A DNA stretch of 64,000 bases. Origin: Paractinoplanes ferrugineus (GTDB taxonomy: Bacteria > Actinomycetota > Actinomycetes > Mycobacteriales > Micromonosporaceae). The translations under genes and the position numbers were made by a program. How positions within the stretch are numbered: position 1 is the first letter of the stretch; each line of letters begins with the position of its first letter. Shown piece after piece: positions 44,702 to 53,550 of the stretch. The notes under the pieces were generated by a model. It had not been told where the DNA came from, ran no database searches, and saw only the letters and a program-made list of their open reading frames with translations. The DNA is taken from assembly GCF_016862195.1 (NCBI RefSeq), contig NZ_BOMM01000073.1, forward strand, positions 1 through 64,000, in the 5' to 3' direction.

Positions 44702-46354
44702 TCAGACCCGGAAGCGGGCCACGACCGCGCGCAGCTCGCCGGCGACCTGGGTCAGCTCGCCGACCGACTGGTCGGCCTCGTGCAGCGCGCCGGTCTGCGC
44801 CTGCACCGCCGCCGCCACCGAGTTGATGTTGCCGGCGATGTTGCTGCTGCCGTCGGCGGCGTCGCCGATGCTGCGGCTCATCTCCTGGGTGGTGGCGGTC
44901 TGCTCCTCGACCGCCGACGCGATGGTCATCTGGTAGTCGTTGATCTCCGCGATGATCCGGGAGATCTCGGCGATGGCCTCGACGGCGTCGGTGGTGTCGG
45001 CCTGGATCGCCTCGACCCGCCGGGCGATGTCCTCGGTCGCCTTCGCGGTCTCCTGGGCGAGGTCCTTGACCTCGGTGGCGACCACCGCGAAGCCCTTGCC
45101 GGACTCGCCGGCGCGGGCGGCCTCGATGGTGGCGTTCAGCGCCAGCAGGTTGGTCTGCTCGGCGATCTGGGTGATCACCTTGACCACGTTGCCGATCTCC
45201 TCGGACGAGGTGCCGAGCTTGGCGACGGTGTCGTTGGTGGTCTGCGCCACCGTGACGGCGCTCGCCGCGACCCGCGCCGCGTTGTTGGCGTTCTCGGCGA
45301 TCTCCCGGATCGACGCGCCCATCTCGTCGCTGCCGGCCGCCGCCGACTGCACGTTCGTGGAGACGTCGCCGGCCCCGTTCGCGACCACCGCGGCCTGGTC
45401 GGCGGCCTGCCGCGCCTGATCGGCGAGGCGGGTGGTGACATCGGTCAGCCGCTGGGTGCCGGCGCCGAGGGTCTCGGCGCCGTTGGTGAGCGCCAGAACC
45501 GTGGTGCGCAGGCCCTCCCGCGCCCGGTTGACGGCGGCGGCCATGGCGCCGAGCTCGTCGCGGGAGCGGACCTCGGCGGCGACGGTCAGGTCGCCCGCGG
45601 CGACCGCGTCGAGGGCGGAGGAGACGGTGGTGAGCTGGTTGCGGATCAACCTGATGACGAGTACGCAGATGGCCGCGGCCAGGATGAAGCCGATCACCAG
45701 GGCGACAAGCGTGGTCGTCCGCGCCTGGTTGTAGGAGTCGGTGCCCTTGGCCGCCATCGCGACCGACTCGGTGTCCTCCACGCTCTGCATGGTGGCGACA
45801 GCCTCGTTGATCGACGTCTCCACGGTGTTGAACTCCGGCAGGATCTGGGCCGGGGCGGGCAACGTGTAGCCGGCCGCCATCGGCTCCCCGAAGATCACGG
45901 TGTTGCGCAGGGCCCGGTAGTGCGCCACCGCCTCCTGGAACTTCGCGAGCGCTTCCTGCCGCGCCGCCGATCCCTCGGTCAGCGTGTCGTACCTGGTCAG
46001 GGCCGCGTCCATGCTGCTGTCGGCGGTCTCGACCTCCTGCTTGCCGCCCGCCCGCGCCTCGGCGTTGCTGCCCGGACTGATATAGATCAGCATGCCGCGG
46101 AACATGCTGCCGAGCGCCCCCCGCACGTTGGCCACTTCCTGCAGCGTGTCGACGTGCTGCGACTTCATGTTCTTGAGGTCACCGTTGAGGTGCGACATCC
46201 GGTTGATCGACAGCGCCGCCACGCACAACGCCACCACAGCCACACAGGCAGCGGCCACCACGGTCTTGATAGTCAGGCTGCGGTCCCCGACAAGGGCCTC
46301 GAACACGTTGCGCTGCACAGTGATCGGTGTACCACCCTCGAGCCCTTTCGACAT
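44702..46354 (-). CDS. methyl-accepting chemotaxis protein
   Basis: 550-residue chemoreceptor. Helix 1 lies at about 28-50, a four-helix-bundle sensor outside the membrane at about 52-210, helix 2 at about 213-236, HAMP at about 237-290 and a long signalling coiled coil to the C-terminus. The conserved hairpin tip reads IAEQTNLLALNATIEAARAG. The ligand is unknown. No che genes are nearby; motile spores or pili may be the output (inference). ATG at 46354. Confidence 0.95.
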   Translation of the reverse strand: MSKGLEGGTPITVQRNVFEALVGDRSLTIKTVVAAACVAVVALCVAALSINRMSHLNGDLKNMKSQHVDTLQEVANVRGALGSMFRGMLIYISPGSNAEARAGGKQEVETADSSMDAALTRYDTLTEGSAARQEALAKFQEAVAHYRALRNTVIFGEPMAAGYTLPAPAQILPEFNTVETSINEAVATMQSVEDTESVAMAAKGTDSYNQARTTTLVALVIGFILAAAICVLVIRLIRNQLTTVSSALDAVAAGDLTVAAEVRSRDELGAMAAAVNRAREGLRTTVLALTNGAETLGAGTQRLTDVTTRLADQARQAADQAAVVANGAGDVSTNVQSAAAGSDEMGASIREIAENANNAARVAASAVTVAQTTNDTVAKLGTSSEEIGNVVKVITQIAEQTNLLALNATIEAARAGESGKGFAVVATEVKDLAQETAKATEDIARRVEAIQADTTDAVEAIAEISRIIAEINDYQMTIASAVEEQTATTQEMSRSIGDAADGSSNIAGNINSVAAAVQAQTGALHEADQSVGELTQVAGELRAVVARFRV

Positions 46355-46646
46355 ATCGTCACCTTAAGGTCAGAGACGCCTCCGACGGATAAATCGCTAA
46401 TTTACCCTCCCGCCCCACTCCCGTCCCGTATCCTCCCGCGTCCCGCCCGTCCTGGTCCCTTGTCCCAGTGCAGTTCCGACTGCCTCGGACAGTCACCAAG
46501 GCCGGGGCTTTCTCTTCTTCGGCCGGCGGCCGTCGCTGCCCCTCAACCCGCGTCGGCCGCTGCTGCCCGACCGGATGGTGGCCGGTGGGTGTCCCAGGCG
46601 TTCCGGTCAGCAGTGTGGCTGCGGGGCCGGCGGTTAGCCTTCGCGG

Positions 46647-47438
46647 ATGGGGTTTTCGGTGGTTGCGGGGGCGGCGGGGTCGTCGGTGATTCTGCACGTG
46701 CCGCATGCGGCCAGGGCGGTTACGGACAGGGTGCGTGAGGAGTTGCTGATTACCGGCGGTGAGTTGGGGGAGGAGCTCGATCAACTGACCGACGCGCATA
46801 CCGACGTCATCGCCGCGGAGGCGGCTGCGGGTGGGGCCGTCCGGCCGTGGATCTTCGAGAATGGCCTGTCGCGTCTGGTGGTCGACCCGGAGCGGTTCCT
46901 CGGCGAGGCCGAGGAGATGCGGGCGGTGGGGATGGGGGCCATCTACACGCACGGGTACGCGGGGCGCCGGCTGCGCGACGACTCGCCGGTACGGGAGCAG
47001 GCCGCACTTCAGGAGCATTACCGGCCGTACGCGCGGGGGCTGGCCGCACTGGTCGCCGATCGGATCGCGGTGACCGGGCGGGCAGTGATTCTCGACGTGC
47101 ACTCGTACTCGACCGAGGCCCTGCCGTACGAGCTGCACGGCGCCGGACCTCGCCCGCCGATCTGTCTGGGCACCGACCACTTCCACACCCCCGCGGCCCT
47201 GGTGGCGGCGGCGGTCGCGGCGTTTCCGGAAGCCGGCTTCAACACGCCGTTCGCGGGGTGTTATGTCCCGGCCGACCGTTGGCGTACCGACGCCCGGGTG
47301 GCCGCTCTGATGATCGAGATCCGGCGGGACACCTACATGATCGAGCCCGGCGGTCCGCACCACGCGGGCCTGGCCGTCGTGGCCGGTCGGCTGGCCGCCC
47401 TGATCGACGCGGTCTCCGCCGACGAACCGGTCAGCTGA
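46647..47438 (+). CDS. N-formylglutamate amidohydrolase family protein
   Basis: 263 residues with the family metal motifs SVILHVPHAAR near the start, DAHTDVIA (about residue 50) and VILDVHSYSTE (about residue 148), plus a late Glu in MIEIRRDTYM. It hydrolyses N-formylglutamate or a related N-acyl amino acid in histidine breakdown. No hut genes are adjacent, so the exact substrate is open. The 3' end overlaps the convergent GNAT gene by eight bases. Confidence 0.88.
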   Translation: MGFSVVAGAAGSSVILHVPHAARAVTDRVREELLITGGELGEELDQLTDAHTDVIAAEAAAGGAVRPWIFENGLSRLVVDPERFLGEAEEMRAVGMGAIYTHGYAGRRLRDDSPVREQAALQEHYRPYARGLAALVADRIAVTGRAVILDVHSYSTEALPYELHGAGPRPPICLGTDHFHTPAALVAAAVAAFPEAGFNTPFAGCYVPADRWRTDARVAALMIEIRRDTYMIEPGGPHHAGLAVVAGRLAALIDAVSADEPVS

Positions 47439-47850
47439 GAACCCAGACGTCGTCCACGAGTTCGAAACCGTTCTTCGCGAGCACCCGCATCGAGCCGATG
47501 TTGTGCGCGGCCACGTAGGCGTGCAGCGGGCGCTCCGGCACCTCGGCCACGAACAGTGCCAGCGCCCGGCTCGCGACGCCGCGGCCCCACAATTCGCGGC
47601 CGATCCAGTAACCGATCAACCGCCGTCCGTCATCGAGCCAGCTGTTGACTCCGCCCGCGACCGTGTCGTCGACCAGAACTGTCCGCAGAATTGTCGACTC
47701 GTCGCGGCGGATCTTCGCCCAGTGCGCGTCGAACTGTTCCCGGCCGCGGGACGGGAAATCCGCCATCGCGGCCGCCGCCGGGTCGGCCTGGTGTTCGAAA
47801 AGCGTGTCGAGGTCGCTGTCCTCGACCGGCCGCAGACGCAACTCGCTCAT
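47431..47850 (-). CDS. GNAT-family N-acetyltransferase
   Basis: 139-residue acetyltransferase of the RimJ/RimL-like type. LRLRPVEDSDLDTLFEHQ opens the fold; the acetyl-CoA site is IGRELWGRGVASRALALF, then AHNIGSMRVLAKNGFE. The ATG at 47850 overlaps the MOSC stop in an ATGA, so the two are translated together. Confidence 0.9.
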   Translation of the reverse strand: MSELRLRPVEDSDLDTLFEHQADPAAAAMADFPSRGREQFDAHWAKIRRDESTILRTVLVDDTVAGGVNSWLDDGRRLIGYWIGRELWGRGVASRALALFVAEVPERPLHAYVAAHNIGSMRVLAKNGFELVDDVWVLS

Positions 47851-48317
47851 TCCCACTTCGCCTCCACCGGGCCGATTCGCAGAATTCCGTCGTTCAACGG
47901 CGCGCAGAGGACTCCGCCCTTTCCCCGCAGAGCCTTCCACGCTCCCGGGCCGACCGTGACGTCCATCCAGGCGCACGGGTGGGCCTTGCCGTGCACCTTC
48001 AGCCGCACCGGGCCGGCCCCGGAGTCGAGGGTCAGGATCGTGCCCACGAGGTCGTCGACCGGGATTTCCGATACCAGAATGTTGCGCCGCGCCTGTGCCA
48101 GACTCGTTCCCGGCGGCAGTGACTCGCGGGCGATCAGGCTCACCGACGCGTCGCGGTGGGCCGGCTTGCCGAAGTAGCGGTCGCCGACTATGCCCAGGCC
48201 GGCCCGCACCTCGACGGCCGGCACCAGCTCACCCGCCGGGGCCGGCGACGGCCCGTCGGACGGCCGGCCCTCGAACCGGTGAATCGGGGACGCCAGCAAC
48301 TCCACTATCTCCGGCAT
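47847..48317 (-). CDS. MOSC-domain protein
   Basis: 156-residue MOSC (molybdenum cofactor sulfurase C-terminal) protein. The conserved Cys lies in GKAHPCAWMD (about residue 117), with GDRYFGK and ARRNILVS as family phrases. MOSC proteins bind or transfer sulfur and participate in molybdo-enzymes such as YiiM-type reductases. ATG at 48317; operon with the GNAT gene. Confidence 0.88.
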   Translation of the reverse strand: MPEIVELLASPIHRFEGRPSDGPSPAPAGELVPAVEVRAGLGIVGDRYFGKPAHRDASVSLIARESLPPGTSLAQARRNILVSEIPVDDLVGTILTLDSGAGPVRLKVHGKAHPCAWMDVTVGPGAWKALRGKGGVLCAPLNDGILRIGPVEAKWE

Positions 48318-48523
48318 CCGGCGATTTTAGCGGCACGGAGCCACAGCGGAATGACCGGTTCGGCCGATAGGGGTGGTTCGTCCGGGTGCTGGTGAACGAC
48401 GTGCGGACCGCAGGTGAAGGGGGTCATATCCGGGGGTGGCGCGAGTCTGCAAAGATCGCAGGCCGGCCACCGATTCCCGTCAATGAGGGCGAACATCCGG
48501 CCGGGACGGGGGGAGACGCGGTT

Positions 48524-49315
48524 ATGAGCCTGCTGCAGGAACGTGCGCCGCAGAGCGTGGAGCCCAGCAAGGCGGAGCGCAGGCGGGCCCAGCTCAAACG
48601 CGCACTCCGGGAAATCCTGCTCGTCGCGCTGCTGTTCATCGCGTACAAAATCGGCCGTGTCGCGGCCTCGGGGCACGTCGGCGAAGCGCTGGCCAACGCC
48701 CAGCAGGTGTGGGATTTCGAACGAATGCTGCACCTGCCGAGCGAATTCGCGCTCCAGCATTCACTGCTCAGCCAGGAATGGCTGATAAAAGCCATGAACT
48801 GCTATTACGCGTACGTTCATTTCCCGGCCACCACGGCTTGCCTGATATATCTGTACGTCCGGCGCCGGGACCGCTACGTGCCCACCCGCCGCCTGCTCGC
48901 CTGGCTGACCGCGGCCGCCCTGGTGGTCCACCTCCTGATGCCGCTCGCCCCGCCGCGCATGATCACCGCGCTCGGCATCGTGGACACCGGCCGCCTGCTG
49001 GGCCCCGCGGTCTACGGTTCCCCGAGCAGCGATTCCCTGACCAACCAGTACGCCGCGATGCCGTCCCTGCACGTGGGCTGGGCCCTGGCGGTGGCGATCG
49101 CGATGATCGGCGCGTCCCGCTCCCGGGTCCGCTGGCTGTGGCTGGCCCACCCGGCGATCACGCTGCTCGTCGTGGTCGTGACCGGCAACCACTACTGGCT
49201 GGACGCGATAGTCGCGGCGTCCCTGCTGGGCCTGGTCGCAGCCGTACTCAACGTCCGGGCCACCACCGCCGCCGCCGTCCCGGCCATCCCCAAGCCCCGG
49301 GCGAGCGAGGGCTGA
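48524..49315 (+). CDS. PAP2-superfamily membrane phosphatase/transferase (Aur1/Ipt1-like)
   Basis: 263-residue membrane protein with about six helices. The active-site motifs are AAMPSLHVGWAL (His) and GNHYWLDAI (His/Asp), the shortened PAP2 pattern of inositolphosphotransferase-like proteins. It probably handles a lipid phosphate at the outer face. The ATG at 48524 has GGGGGAGA upstream. Confidence 0.9.
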   Translation: MSLLQERAPQSVEPSKAERRRAQLKRALREILLVALLFIAYKIGRVAASGHVGEALANAQQVWDFERMLHLPSEFALQHSLLSQEWLIKAMNCYYAYVHFPATTACLIYLYVRRRDRYVPTRRLLAWLTAAALVVHLLMPLAPPRMITALGIVDTGRLLGPAVYGSPSSDSLTNQYAAMPSLHVGWALAVAIAMIGASRSRVRWLWLAHPAITLLVVVVTGNHYWLDAIVAASLLGLVAAVLNVRATTAAAVPAIPKPRASEG

Positions 49316-49424
49316 AGCGTCGCGTCCGGTTCTCGCGAGCGTTCGCGGCGGACGCGGCCCTGTCCGCCGATGGCGCCACGGGATCTCCGTCGACGCCGAC
49401 GGGACAGTGCGCCGGCCGGCCGGG

Positions 49425-50750
49425 CTAGACGCAGACGCCCAGGCCCTCGAGGACGCCCTTGCGGTAGGCGGCGATCCGGTCGAAGGCGGACGGGCCCGCG
49501 TTGTCGCCGGCGCGACCGAAGGCGAGCAGGGCGGTCACCGCCTCGTCCAGGTCGCCGGGGGAGAGGCGGACGCCCTCGTTCGACTGGTTGTCGCGGGTCA
49601 GCAGGTCGTTGGTCCACGAGCCGGCCAGGCAGTCGACGGTCAGCTGGCCCGCCTTGTCCTCGGTCGACTCGCCCCGGCGGTCCTGGGCCGCGCGGGAGAA
49701 CAGGTCGCCCAGCAACATGCCGACGGCGAAGTCGCCGATGCGTTCGTGCAGCCGGGGGCCCAGGTCGGAGCTGTCGAACGCGACGAAGTCACCGGCCGGG
49801 CAGTAGAAGGCGGCACCCTCGGCCTGCTCGTCCGGGTCCTTGCAGTCGGGTGGTGAGCCGGCCCGGAAGCCCTCGACCCGCAGTTGCTGCCAGGCGCCGC
49901 CGCCGGGCAGTTCCGGATAGGTGCGGGTCCAGTAGTCCTGGGCGTCCTTGGCGAGCAGGTTGATCGCGTCCTCGTAGGGCAGGTCCCCGCCCGTGGCCGC
50001 TTCCTCCCGGGTGCTGAACGGCACCTCGGTGACCTGAAGGTTGCTCTCGTTGTAGCTCGCACACTTGGCCACGCCCTGCTGCACGCCTTCCTGCAGGGCG
50101 CGGACCCGGTCGAACGCGTTGCCGTGCGCCCCCTCGGCCAGGGCCGGGGTGCCGGGCTGGTCGCGCAGCATCAGGATGCCCGCGACGGTGTTGTCGACCT
50201 GGCCGGCCGACGGTTTCTTGAACGCCGTCGACCGGCCTGCCTGCACTTCGGCGAGCCATGCCCCGGCATAGCAGTCGGCCTGCTGTTCGAGCACCACCGT
50301 GGGTTGCTCGGAGTCGCCGAGGCGGGCCTGGATGGCATGCCCGTACTCGTGCGCCATCACCACCCCGACCAGCAACGGCCCGAAAGCCTCCTGCAGCTGC
50401 GGGATGAGCTGCTGGTTGTCCCAGGCGATGAAATCGCCGTCGGGGCAGTAGAACGCGTTGGGCTGGTAGGCGAAGGGCTGCCCACCGCAGTCGGGCGGCG
50501 GCTTGCTCTCGGTGTACGGGTGGTAGCCGCCCTTGACCGGCTGGAACGCCTTTCCATCGGCCACCGAGGGGAACTTGGCCTGCCAGAACCGCTCGACGTC
50601 CTGGAGCGACTTGGTGACCAGTTCGGACGGTCCGGTCTGCGCGGTCGGCCCGTTCTTCCGCGATCCCTGGTCGTCGTCGGGTGCCGGGGCGAGCCCACAC
50701 CCCGCCGCGACGACCGCCGCCACCACCAGTCCAACGCGTGCTGCCCGCAT
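49425..50750 (-). CDS. neutral zinc metallopeptidase lipoprotein with a second, inactive copy
   Basis: 441-residue lipoprotein (lipobox AAGC, Cys18). Residues about 45-215 are a zinc-peptidase domain with MAHEYGHAIQ and, downstream, LEQQADCYAGAW. Residues about 265-425 repeat the same layout (PPDC, AFYCP-GDF-AFD, then VDCLAGSW), but the HEXXH segment has become LLGDLFSRAAQ, so this copy has no catalytic site. Paired Cys in each half are likely disulphides. Extracellular protease or scaffold; the substrate is unknown. The ATG at 50750 has AGGGAG upstream. Confidence 0.88.
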   Translation of the reverse strand: MRAARVGLVVAAVVAAGCGLAPAPDDDQGSRKNGPTAQTGPSELVTKSLQDVERFWQAKFPSVADGKAFQPVKGGYHPYTESKPPPDCGGQPFAYQPNAFYCPDGDFIAWDNQQLIPQLQEAFGPLLVGVVMAHEYGHAIQARLGDSEQPTVVLEQQADCYAGAWLAEVQAGRSTAFKKPSAGQVDNTVAGILMLRDQPGTPALAEGAHGNAFDRVRALQEGVQQGVAKCASYNESNLQVTEVPFSTREEAATGGDLPYEDAINLLAKDAQDYWTRTYPELPGGGAWQQLRVEGFRAGSPPDCKDPDEQAEGAAFYCPAGDFVAFDSSDLGPRLHERIGDFAVGMLLGDLFSRAAQDRRGESTEDKAGQLTVDCLAGSWTNDLLTRDNQSNEGVRLSPGDLDEAVTALLAFGRAGDNAGPSAFDRIAAYRKGVLEGLGVCV

Positions 50751-50878
50751 GGGTCTCCCTCCGACTTGTTCAGGGATACCCAATTCCCCCGATCAACGCC
50801 AACTCACAGGGGTGACAACTCCCGATAAGGTGGCTGTCACGGTCGGAAGTAACGGCTTTGTCGTAGGAGCGAATCCCG

Positions 50879-51022
50879 TTGGCCACTGACCTCATCCGCG
50901 TGCTGCCCGGCTACCGGTGCCACCCGGCCCGGCCGCCCGGAGGCGACAAGTGCCACGTCGGCCCCGCGAAGCGGCGAGCTGAACGCCTGGGGCGAAGACT
51001 GCGACGCGGCGGAGTGTCCTGA
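50879..51022 (+). CDS. small basic protein upstream of a membrane protein
   Basis: 47 codons from a TTG with AGGAG nine bases upstream. The C-terminal half is very basic (about ten Arg/Lys), and the N-terminal half has Cys residues in YRCHP and DKCHV. The stop overlaps the next ATG in a TGATG, suggesting translational coupling. No homologue is recognised. It may be a real small gene or only a leader peptide. Confidence 0.42.
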   Translation: MATDLIRVLPGYRCHPARPPGGDKCHVGPAKRRAERLGRRLRRGGVS

Positions 51023-51810
51023 TGCCCCCTCGGCTTCCCGCGACTCTCACGTTCGCGCTCGCGTTCATCGCCCTCGTCACGTTCGCCGCAGGCGTCTACC
51101 TCGAACTCCGCCATCCCGGTGCGCTCCAGGATCACCCGTACTTCTCGAACCTGCTGTCGGGTGCCACCGGATTCTCGGTGAGTGCGCTCGTCGTCGCCCA
51201 CGGGGTGAGCGCCTTCATCAGCCGGGACCGGGCGATGCGCATGCACGGCCTCGTCACGACCGTGATTCAGGACTTCCGGAACGAGGTCGGCGAGCTGGAC
51301 GAGGTACTCGGCTTTCCGGTGCCGATGAAAGATTTCCACGGATACGCGTCCCGGATCTCTCGTCCCGGATCTCCGTTCGGTCGTGGTGCCTCCCGCAGGA
51401 AGAAGGTGGGTGACGATCCGGCCCGTAAAGTCTTTTTCGAGATCGACCGCGACGAGAGCAGGCGACGCCGGGTGGATCAGGTCTTCGACAGGGTCCTCGA
51501 CCAGCGTCTGCCCGACATCGTCCGCGCCCTGGACCTGGCGAGCGACTACCGGGTCATCAGCGCGGTCTCACGCCTGCGGGAGACCTTCGAGCGATACGGC
51601 GGGCCGTATGATCTGCCCGATCGGCGGCCCGAGCTGTGGTACGGAAACTATTCCCGGGCGAAGGCCCTGCTCGAGGGGCTCGGTGACGCCATCGAGACAA
51701 TCCGGAGGACGCCTGCCTTCCGCGCGCATGATGCGTTCACTCGCGGCGGCGTCGCGGGTTACCTTCTGGACAAGGCGCTTTCCCTCAAGCTGCCTGCCCG
51801 GAAGTCATAG
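51022..51810 (+). CDS. uncharacterised membrane protein
   Basis: 262 residues. Two N-terminal helices (about 8-27 and 40-62), then a cytoplasmic part that is charged and helical (DRDESRRRRVDQVFDRVLDQRLPDIV and similar), with a PGSPFGRGASRRKK turn near residue 120. I do not recognise the family. The ATG at 51022 has GGAG upstream. It is convergent with the WD40/helicase pair. Confidence 0.72.
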   Translation: MPPRLPATLTFALAFIALVTFAAGVYLELRHPGALQDHPYFSNLLSGATGFSVSALVVAHGVSAFISRDRAMRMHGLVTTVIQDFRNEVGELDEVLGFPVPMKDFHGYASRISRPGSPFGRGASRRKKVGDDPARKVFFEIDRDESRRRRVDQVFDRVLDQRLPDIVRALDLASDYRVISAVSRLRETFERYGGPYDLPDRRPELWYGNYSRAKALLEGLGDAIETIRRTPAFRAHDAFTRGGVAGYLLDKALSLKLPARKS

Positions 51811-51824
51811 AACCGATCGAACCG

Positions 51825-52058
51825 GTGGCCCGGAGCGACGGGCCTCGTCCGTCGCGAGGTCGACGAGCGCGACGGGCGATATGCCGCCTCCATCCCATCG
51901 AGCGGGCCCAGGAAAATCTGCGGCGCCTGCGCGAGGGCTGGAGCCAGGCACTCGACGGCATCGTGGACGATCCGGGAGCGATCGACGCCGTCAACGTCAC
52001 CCTGCGCCGCGTCGAGGCCGAGCTCGTCTGCCGGCGACGGCGCGCTGGAACGCCCTGA
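51825..52058 (+). CDS. possible small helical protein
   Basis: 77 codons from a GTG 14 bases after the membrane-protein gene. The middle (RAQENLRRLREGWSQALDGI) looks like an amphipathic helix and the end has a Cys in ELVCRRRR. The ribosome-binding site is weak. The composition is more protein-like than on the opposite strand, but this call is tentative. Confidence 0.35.
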   Translation: MARSDGPRPSRGRRARRAICRLHPIERAQENLRRLREGWSQALDGIVDDPGAIDAVNVTLRRVEAELVCRRRRAGTP

Positions 52059-52098
52059 CCTGGCCGGCATGCTGCCACCTGGCGCGGCTGTCGGAGGC

Positions 52099-53520
52099 CT
52101 AGGTGGACAGGGCGCCGTCGGCGCCCAGGGCGAGGATCACCATCTCGCCGTGGTGGTCGGTGGCGGTCAGGCGGTGGTCGTCGAGGCGGGTCAGGGCCGC
52201 GATGCCGAACCCGAACTCGCCGATCAGCCGCGGGCCGGTCGGCATGCCGTGCCAGGCCAGCTGCCAGGAGAACAGGCGGAAGTCGTGGGAGGCCGCCACC
52301 ACCACCGGGGCCTCCGGCGCGCCCAGCACCGCGACCGCCTTGACCGGCTCCGGGGCGCGCAGGGTGAGGCCCCGCTCCACGGCCAGGTCGTTGCCGGCCA
52401 GCAGCATCACCCGGACGTCGCGGTGGGCGGCCGAGACGATCACGCGGTCGCCGGCCGCGGCCACCGCCGCCACCCGGGTCTCGTGCTCCCACAGCGGGTG
52501 GCGTTCGCCGGGCGGGCCGGCGGTCACGATGCGGCCGGTCGCGGTGACCACCCCGGCGCGGAACCGGGCGGTCGGCTCCGGTGCCGGGGGCGTGGTGACG
52601 GCCGGGGACCGGGTGATCAGGTGGGGGCGGCCGGCGAAGGTCGCCGAGGCCACCCGGCCGGCGGCCGCGGCCACGCAGCGCGGCCACAGCCGTGGGTCGG
52701 TCCGGCGCCACCGGGGGCGGCCCACCCCGTCGAGGGCCAGCAGCGCCGGTTCGTACGTGCCGGCGATCAGGCCGGTGCCGTCGGTGGACCAGGTGATCGC
52801 GCGCAGCGGGGAGTCGCTGACCCGCACCGAGCGGACCGGGGCCAGATCGAGGTCGAGCAGCTCGACCGAGCCGTTGTCGCCGGCCAGCGCCAGGGTGCTG
52901 CCGTCGGGGGACCAGGCGCAGTCCTCGACGGCGGCGGCCGGCAGGTAGGTGATCCGGCCCGGGTCGCGCCAGAGGTCACGGACCGCGACCAGGCGGTCGC
53001 TGCCGACGGTGGCGACCAGGCCGTGCGGGGAGACCGCGAGGCGTACGCAATCGGGCAGCTCACCCAGGTAGGTCTCGTCGAACGCGTGCCACACCACCGC
53101 CCGCGACTCGGCGATCTGGCAGATCAGGTGTTGCCCGTCGGGCATCCACGCCACCGAGGTGACCGCGCCGGGATGGCCGGCGAGCAGTTTCATCAGCGAC
53201 GGCGGCCGGTCGTCGACGACCCGCCACACCGCCGCGGTGCCGTCGGCCGTGCCGACGGCCAGCAGATCGGCGGCGGCCGGGTTGAAGGCCACCGACAGCA
53301 CCGCCGCATGGTGGCCGAACTCGGTCACCATGGTGGACCGGCCCGGGTCCGTGGTGTCCCAGACGATCACGCTGCGGTCGTGCGAGCCACTCGCCAGGCG
53401 CCCGCCGTCGGCCCGGAAGGCGACGCAGCTGATCGGGGCGGCGTGCGCCGGACCCCCAGTTCCGACCGTCACCCGGACCATGCTGGACATCAACTCAGCG
53501 TGAGTCAATACAGTCGACAT
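52099..53520 (-). CDS. WD40-repeat beta-propeller protein
   Basis: 473 residues made mostly of WD40-type repeats. Clear units include ISCVAFRADGGRLASGSHDR then VIVWDTT, VLSVAFNPAAADLLAVG then AAVWRV, and VEDCAWSPDGSTLALAG; later ones are weaker. No other domain, signal peptide or membrane segment. It starts 30 bases after the helicase-nuclease stop, on the same strand, and probably lies in one operon with it. WD40 propellers act as protein-binding or sensing scaffolds; the role here is open. ATG at 53520; a TTG one codon upstream is less likely. Confidence 0.9.
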   Translation of the reverse strand: MSTVLTHAELMSSMVRVTVGTGGPAHAAPISCVAFRADGGRLASGSHDRSVIVWDTTDPGRSTMVTEFGHHAAVLSVAFNPAAADLLAVGTADGTAAVWRVVDDRPPSLMKLLAGHPGAVTSVAWMPDGQHLICQIAESRAVVWHAFDETYLGELPDCVRLAVSPHGLVATVGSDRLVAVRDLWRDPGRITYLPAAAVEDCAWSPDGSTLALAGDNGSVELLDLDLAPVRSVRVSDSPLRAITWSTDGTGLIAGTYEPALLALDGVGRPRWRRTDPRLWPRCVAAAAGRVASATFAGRPHLITRSPAVTTPPAPEPTARFRAGVVTATGRIVTAGPPGERHPLWEHETRVAAVAAAGDRVIVSAAHRDVRVMLLAGNDLAVERGLTLRAPEPVKAVAVLGAPEAPVVVAASHDFRLFSWQLAWHGMPTGPRLIGEFGFGIAALTRLDDHRLTATDHHGEMVILALGADGALST

Positions 53521-53550
53521 CAAAGATCGCGGAGTAAAGCCCGGCGGCCG

